The notes beneath the pieces are model-generated. The model was not told the DNA's origin. It saw only the letters and a list, made by a program, of their open reading frames with translations, and did not search any database. The position numbers were made by a program, and so were the translations under genes. A stretch of DNA of 7,585 nt from Bacteroidales bacterium (GTDB lineage: Bacteria > Bacteroidota > Bacteroidia > Bacteroidales > Paludibacteraceae): NCBI GenBank assembly GCA_900768725.1, contig CAAGDU010000209.1:1-7585 (forward strand). Direction: 5' to 3'. Positions 4,771-7,585 of this stretch are shown here, one piece after another; position 1 is the stretch's first letter; each line of letters begins with the position of its first letter.

Positions 4771-6804
4771 ATGAAATATTTGGATACGATCAATAGTCCT
4801 GCGGACTTGAGGCAGTTGCCGGTGTCGGCGTTGCCGGAGGTGTGCGCGGAGGTGCGGCAGTTCATCATCGAAGAATTGAGCCACAACCCCGGGCACTTAG
4901 GCTCGTCGTTAGGCGCGATAGAGTTGACGGTGGCGCTGCACTACGTGTTCGACACGCCCGACGACCGCATCGTATGGGACGTGGGACATCAGGCATACGC
5001 GCACAAGATACTGACCGGCAGGCGGGAGCGTTTTCATACCAATCGGCAGTTCAAGGGGCTGGCGCCTTTCCCGACGCCGTTAGAGAGCGAGTATGACACG
5101 TGCGTATGCGGGCACGCGAGCAACTCTATATCGGTTGCGCTCGGGATGGATATCGGGGGGAAAGTGGTTAGTGGTCAGAAGTCAGTGGTTAGTGGTCAGC
5201 ATGTGGTGGCGGTGATAGGCGATGGGGCGATGACGGGCGGATTGGCGTTTGAGGGGCTGAACAACACCTCGATGCGGAAGAACGACCTGCTGATAGTGCT
5301 CAACGACAACAACATGGCGATAGACCCGCTGAAAGGCGGCTTCACACAGTATCTGCTCGACATCACCACCAGCTCGTTCTACAACCGCTGGCGCTGGCGG
5401 CTGTATCAGTTGGCAGTGCGGCTGCACCTGATGGACGAAGAGAAGAAGCAGCAGGTGATGCGCCGGCATAACAACCTGAAGAGCATCCTCACCAAGCAGC
5501 CGAACAACATCTTCCAAGCGATGAACATCCGCTATTTTGGTCCGGCAGACGGGCACGACGTGGTGGACTTGGTGCGTATCCTGCGCGAGATAAAGAACCA
5601 CAAAGGTCCGAAAGTGCTGCATATCATCACGAAGAAAGGCAAGGGTTACGCCCCCGCGGAGCAAGACCAGACGACATGGCATGCGCCCGGGGAGTTCTGC
5701 GTGGAGACGGGCGAGCGCAAGGCAGCCCATGCGGCGAAAACAGGAGTGCCGCCGCTGTGGCAGGAGGTGTTCGGCGAGGAGTTGCTGGCGATTGCGCGGG
5801 AAGACGCGCGCGTAGTGGGCGTTACGCCCGCTATGCCGTCGGGCTGCTCGATGAGTATCATGCAGAAAGTGTTCCCCGAGAGGGTGTTCGACGTGGGGAT
5901 CGCCGAGGGGCACGCGGTTACGTTCTCTGCCGGCATGGCGAAAGAGGGCGCGGTGGTGTACTGCAATATCTATTCCTCGTTCTTGCAACGCGCCTACGAC
6001 AATATCATCCACGACGTGGCGATAGCGCAGTTGCCTGTAATCCTGTGCATTGAGCGTGCGGGGATAGTGGGCAACGATGGTGCGACCCACCACGGTTTGT
6101 TCGACCTCGCTTACCTCAGACCGATACCTCATCTCGCTATCTACGCCCCACGGACGGCGGGCGACCTGCGGGCGATGATGCGCCTTGCGCCGACCTTAGG
6201 CAGACCCGTGGCGATACGCTACCCGAGGGGGAGGAGCGTGGAGGATGAAGGATTAAGGATGAAGGATGAAAGACCAATATGCGTTGGTAAGGGAGTGTGC
6301 TTGCGGGAAGGCACGGAGATGGCAGTATTGAGTATCGGAGCGATAGGTAACACCGTGGCGGAAGCGATAGACCTGTTGGATGAAAGATTAAGGATGAAGG
6401 ATAAAAGACTTAATAGCAACGACTCTGAGGGTGCGGCATGGAGACCGCACCTCCTTGAAGACTCAAAGACGAGTGTAATAAGTCCTTCATCCTGCGTCCT
6501 TCATCCTTTATCCAAAATCGCCCATTACGACATGCGGTGGTTGAAGCCGTTAGACGAAGACCTGATGCGGGAGGTGGGCGAGCGATTTAAGACCATCGTA
6601 ACCGTGGAGGACGGCGTGATAGAAGGCGGACTGGGCAGCGCGGTGCTGGAATGGATGGCTGACCATGGCTTCACCCCGCGCGTTATCCGACTGGGCGTGC
6701 GCGACCGGTTTGTGGAGCACGGCAGCACGCAAGAGTTGTATCATCTGTTGAAATTAGATAAGGAAGGAATATGCGAATCGTTATTGCAGGCGCTGGAGAG
6801 GTAG
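4771..6804 (+). CDS. dxs: 1-deoxy-D-xylulose-5-phosphate synthase, with repeat-derived insertions
   Basis: Dxs condenses pyruvate and glyceraldehyde 3-phosphate, using thiamine diphosphate, to DXP, the entry step of the MEP isoprenoid pathway and a precursor of thiamine and pyridoxal. The thiamine-binding domain shows GHLGSSLG (41-48), DVGHQAYAHK (70-79), GDGAMTGG (150-157) and NDNNMAI (178-184). The pyrimidine-binding domain has GIAEGHA with the catalytic-type Glu379, then YSSFLQRAYDNIIHDVA and ERAGIVGNDGATHHG, where Glu replaces the common Asp before Arg. The transketolase C-terminal domain includes IAHYDMRWLKPLD (583-595) and VEDGVIEGGLGSAV. At 677 residues it is about 30-50 longer than usual. 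The excess matches repeat-encoded segments at residues 132-143, about 491-501 and 537-582. All catalytic motifs are intact and the frame is unbroken, so the enzyme is probably active. It overlaps trkA by 34 bases. Confidence 0.97.
   Translation: MKYLDTINSPADLRQLPVSALPEVCAEVRQFIIEELSHNPGHLGSSLGAIELTVALHYVFDTPDDRIVWDVGHQAYAHKILTGRRERFHTNRQFKGLAPFPTPLESEYDTCVCGHASNSISVALGMDIGGKVVSGQKSVVSGQHVVAVIGDGAMTGGLAFEGLNNTSMRKNDLLIVLNDNNMAIDPLKGGFTQYLLDITTSSFYNRWRWRLYQLAVRLHLMDEEKKQQVMRRHNNLKSILTKQPNNIFQAMNIRYFGPADGHDVVDLVRILREIKNHKGPKVLHIITKKGKGYAPAEQDQTTWHAPGEFCVETGERKAAHAAKTGVPPLWQEVFGEELLAIAREDARVVGVTPAMPSGCSMSIMQKVFPERVFDVGIAEGHAVTFSAGMAKEGAVVYCNIYSSFLQRAYDNIIHDVAIAQLPVILCIERAGIVGNDGATHHGLFDLAYLRPIPHLAIYAPRTAGDLRAMMRLAPTLGRPVAIRYPRGRSVEDEGLRMKDERPICVGKGVCLREGTEMAVLSIGAIGNTVAEAIDLLDERLRMKDKRLNSNDSEGAAWRPHLLEDSKTSVISPSSCVLHPLSKIAHYDMRWLKPLDEDLMREVGERFKTIVTVEDGVIEGGLGSAVLEWMADHGFTPRVIRLGVRDRFVEHGSTQELYHLLKLDKEGICESLLQALER
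5164..5198. repeat. In-frame GTGGTTA/GTGGTCA heptamer array inside dxs
   Basis: Five 7-bp units occur: GTGGTTA (5164-5170), GTGGTCA (5171-5177), the divergent GAAGTCA (5178-5184), then GTGGTTA (5185-5191) and GTGGTCA (5192-5198). They encode VVSGQKSVVSGQ (residues 132-143), just before the strand leading to the thiamine-binding GDGAMTGG. Homologues normally have a short variable loop here. One reading frame of this array would meet TAG; the frame used avoids it. Confidence 0.85.
6243..6270. repeat. In-frame GGATGAA heptamer array inside dxs (first copy)
   Basis: Four 7-bp units are present: GGATGAA at 6243-6249, GGATTAA at 6250-6256, then GGATGAA at 6257-6263 and 6264-6270, followed by AGAC. 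The array begins in codon position 3 and encodes EDEGLRMKDE, in the linker after YPRGR at the junction to the C-terminal domain. The same unit order, phase and AGAC tail recur at 6378-6409. Confidence 0.85.
6378..6513. repeat. 136-bp imperfect inverted repeat in-frame in dxs (MITE-like)
   Basis: The left end has four GGATGAA-type heptamers (6378-6405) and the right end four TTCATCC-type heptamers (6486-6513), which are their complements. Inside these, 6407-6429 pairs with 6462-6484 at 16 of 23 positions. A central stem pairs 6427-6436 with 6445-6453 (9 bp with one bulged G) around the loop 6437-6444. The whole could fold into one long hairpin. It is read without a stop and encodes residues 537-582 of Dxs, between the AIDLL helix and the IAHYDM strand. 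The right end matches the array before hisS. No transposase is present. It resembles a miniature inverted-repeat element or a REP-like palindrome, but no target-site duplication is evident. Confidence 0.78.
6760..6768 (+). promoter_or_regulatory. Purine-rich ribosome binding site for trkA
   Basis: AAGGAAGGA precedes the trkA ATG at 6771. The first AGGA lies 6 bases upstream, a good Shine-Dalgarno spacing, inside the last codons of dxs. It is the only clear Shine-Dalgarno-like site in the window and supports the overlapping start. Confidence 0.5.
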
Positions 6805-7585
6805 GCACGCACCTTGCCAAACTGCTCTCGCGCGAAGATATGGAGATTAGTCTGTTGGATGCCAAGGCGGAACGCTTAGGCGATTTGGATGCCAACTACG
6901 ACCTGCTCACGAAGGTGGGTAGTCCCACTTCGATACACGACCTCAGGGACGTGGGCGTAGGCGATGCAGACCTCTTTATCGCCGTAACCCCCTCGGAGTC
7001 GGAGAACATCACGGCGTGCCTGATAGCCAATCAGTTAGGCGTGAAGAAGACGCTCGCGCGGATAGACAACTACGAGTATCTCATCCCCGAGAACAAGCGT
7101 ATCTTCGAGCAGATGGGGCTCAACCATCTTATCTACCCCGAGGTGCTGGCGGCGCACGAGATAGAGGAAGCTCTGAAAGTCAATTGGTTGCGTTATCATA
7201 TCACGCTCTGCGACGGAGCCTTGGAACTCTGCGTGGTCAAGGTGCGCGAAGGAGCGCAAGTGCTGGGCAAGAAGTTCCTATCCGGCTTCTTCGGACATGG
7301 ATTGTATCGCGTGGTGGCTATCAAACGCGGGCAAGACACCATCATCCCGCGCGGCAACGACGAGATAATGGCGGGCGACATGGTCTATGCCGTCTGCACA
7401 CGCGAGAACATGAAAGTGCTCCGCGAGCATACCGGCAAGCAGAAACGCGAGATAAAGAACATCATCGTTTATGGCGCTTCGCGCATTGCGCAGAAAGCCG
7501 TGCAGGAACTGCCGGAGGGCATGAGTATCAAGATACTGGAAGCCAACCGCGACCTCTGCTACCATATCTCCGATAAGGTGAATAA
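6771..7585 (+). CDS. trkA: Trk-type potassium uptake regulatory subunit TrkA (partial, N-terminal 271 residues)
   Basis: TrkA is the cytoplasmic NAD(H)-binding gating ring that controls the TrkH/TrkG potassium channel. The frame is open from ATG 6771 to the right edge. It starts MRIVIAGAGEVGTHLAKLLS, with the Rossmann GAGEVG (7-12) and the acidic Asp30 ending strand 2, which favours NAD(H). The first RCK domain continues through DADLFIAVTPSESENITACL and NQLGVKKTLARIDN. A TrkA-C (RCK_C) domain follows, with LGKKFLSGFFGHGLYRVVAI and a GD-containing turn (MAGDMVYAV). A second Rossmann domain begins at KNIIVYGASRIAQKAVQEL. The two-domain layout fits full-length TrkA of about 445-450 residues, so roughly 40% is missing to the right. 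The start lies 34 bases inside dxs, in another frame, implying coupled translation. A trkH gene would be expected next. Confidence 0.94.
   Translation, partial: MRIVIAGAGEVGTHLAKLLSREDMEISLLDAKAERLGDLDANYDLLTKVGSPTSIHDLRDVGVGDADLFIAVTPSESENITACLIANQLGVKKTLARIDNYEYLIPENKRIFEQMGLNHLIYPEVLAAHEIEEALKVNWLRYHITLCDGALELCVVKVREGAQVLGKKFLSGFFGHGLYRVVAIKRGQDTIIPRGNDEIMAGDMVYAVCTRENMKVLREHTGKQKREIKNIIVYGASRIAQKAVQELPEGMSIKILEANRDLCYHISDKVN

Noticed and set aside
4478..4896. Three overlapping minus-strand open frames upstream of dxs
   Set aside because: They run across the terminator, the dxs promoter and the dxs start. None has a minus-strand promoter with correct spacing, and composition is low-complexity and AT-rich. 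The possible TACCTTTG box on the minus strand (plus 4537-4544) lacks a -33 partner.
5182..6132. Long minus-strand open frame of 316 codons
   Set aside because: It is antisense to the thiamine- and pyrimidine-binding domains of dxs and has a composition typical of an antisense shadow (rich in His, Arg, Val).
6378..6513. Intein, frameshift or assembly error in dxs
   Set aside because: The segment is too short for an intein and lacks splice-junction residues. The frame is continuous on both sides and conserved motifs resume directly, so an error is not needed to explain it.
2493..6513. CRISPR array
   Set aside because: The repeats are contiguous 7- or 9-bp units with no unique spacers, and no cas gene is present.

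Overview
The window reads as chromosomal core DNA from a Bacteroidales-type member of the Bacteroidota. The evidence is Bacteroidota-style promoters (TTTG, about 20 bases, TAnnTTTG), near absence of Shine-Dalgarno sequences, the dxs-trkA pair, and closest resemblance of the proteins to Bacteroides/Prevotella-like homologues. Genus cannot be decided from the sequence alone.

Layout from left to right. Positions 1-1483 hold a minus-strand operon: tsaD (tRNA t6A synthesis) followed, with a 20-base overlap, by the N-terminal part of an exosortase/archaeosortase-like membrane protein that runs off the left edge. Positions 1484-1647 are a divergent control region with two back-to-back, overlapping promoters and a degenerate 9-bp repeat array. 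Then come plus-strand genes: waaA (Kdo transferase, lipid A core), a repeat-rich gap with a G-quadruplex motif, and hisS (histidyl-tRNA synthetase). Positions 4325-4770 contain no protein gene but hold a candidate small RNA with its own -7 element and a strong intrinsic terminator, followed by a good promoter for dxs. dxs (DXP synthase, isoprenoid and thiamine/pyridoxal precursors) overlaps trkA (potassium-uptake regulatory subunit) by 34 bases, and trkA runs off the right edge.

The gene content is housekeeping. The unusual layer is a set of short tandem repeats, mostly with a 7-bp period, that occur between genes and also inside reading frames. A heptamer array in waaA encodes a 10-residue linker. 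In dxs there are three insert-like segments: a GTGGTTA/GTGGTCA array, a GGATGAA array, and a 136-bp imperfect inverted repeat with GGATGAA heptamers at one end and TTCATCC heptamers at the other. The last keeps the frame open and adds about 46 residues to the third domain of Dxs. The same TTCATCC/TTTATCC array lies directly before the hisS start. I interpret these as dispersed repeats that have entered essential genes at protein surface loops while preserving the frame. This is the most promising unexplained signal here.

Functional links between the genes are loose: tRNA modification and charging (tsaD, hisS), envelope lipid synthesis (waaA; dxs for isoprenoid carriers and quinones), and membrane functions (trkA, exosortase-like protein).
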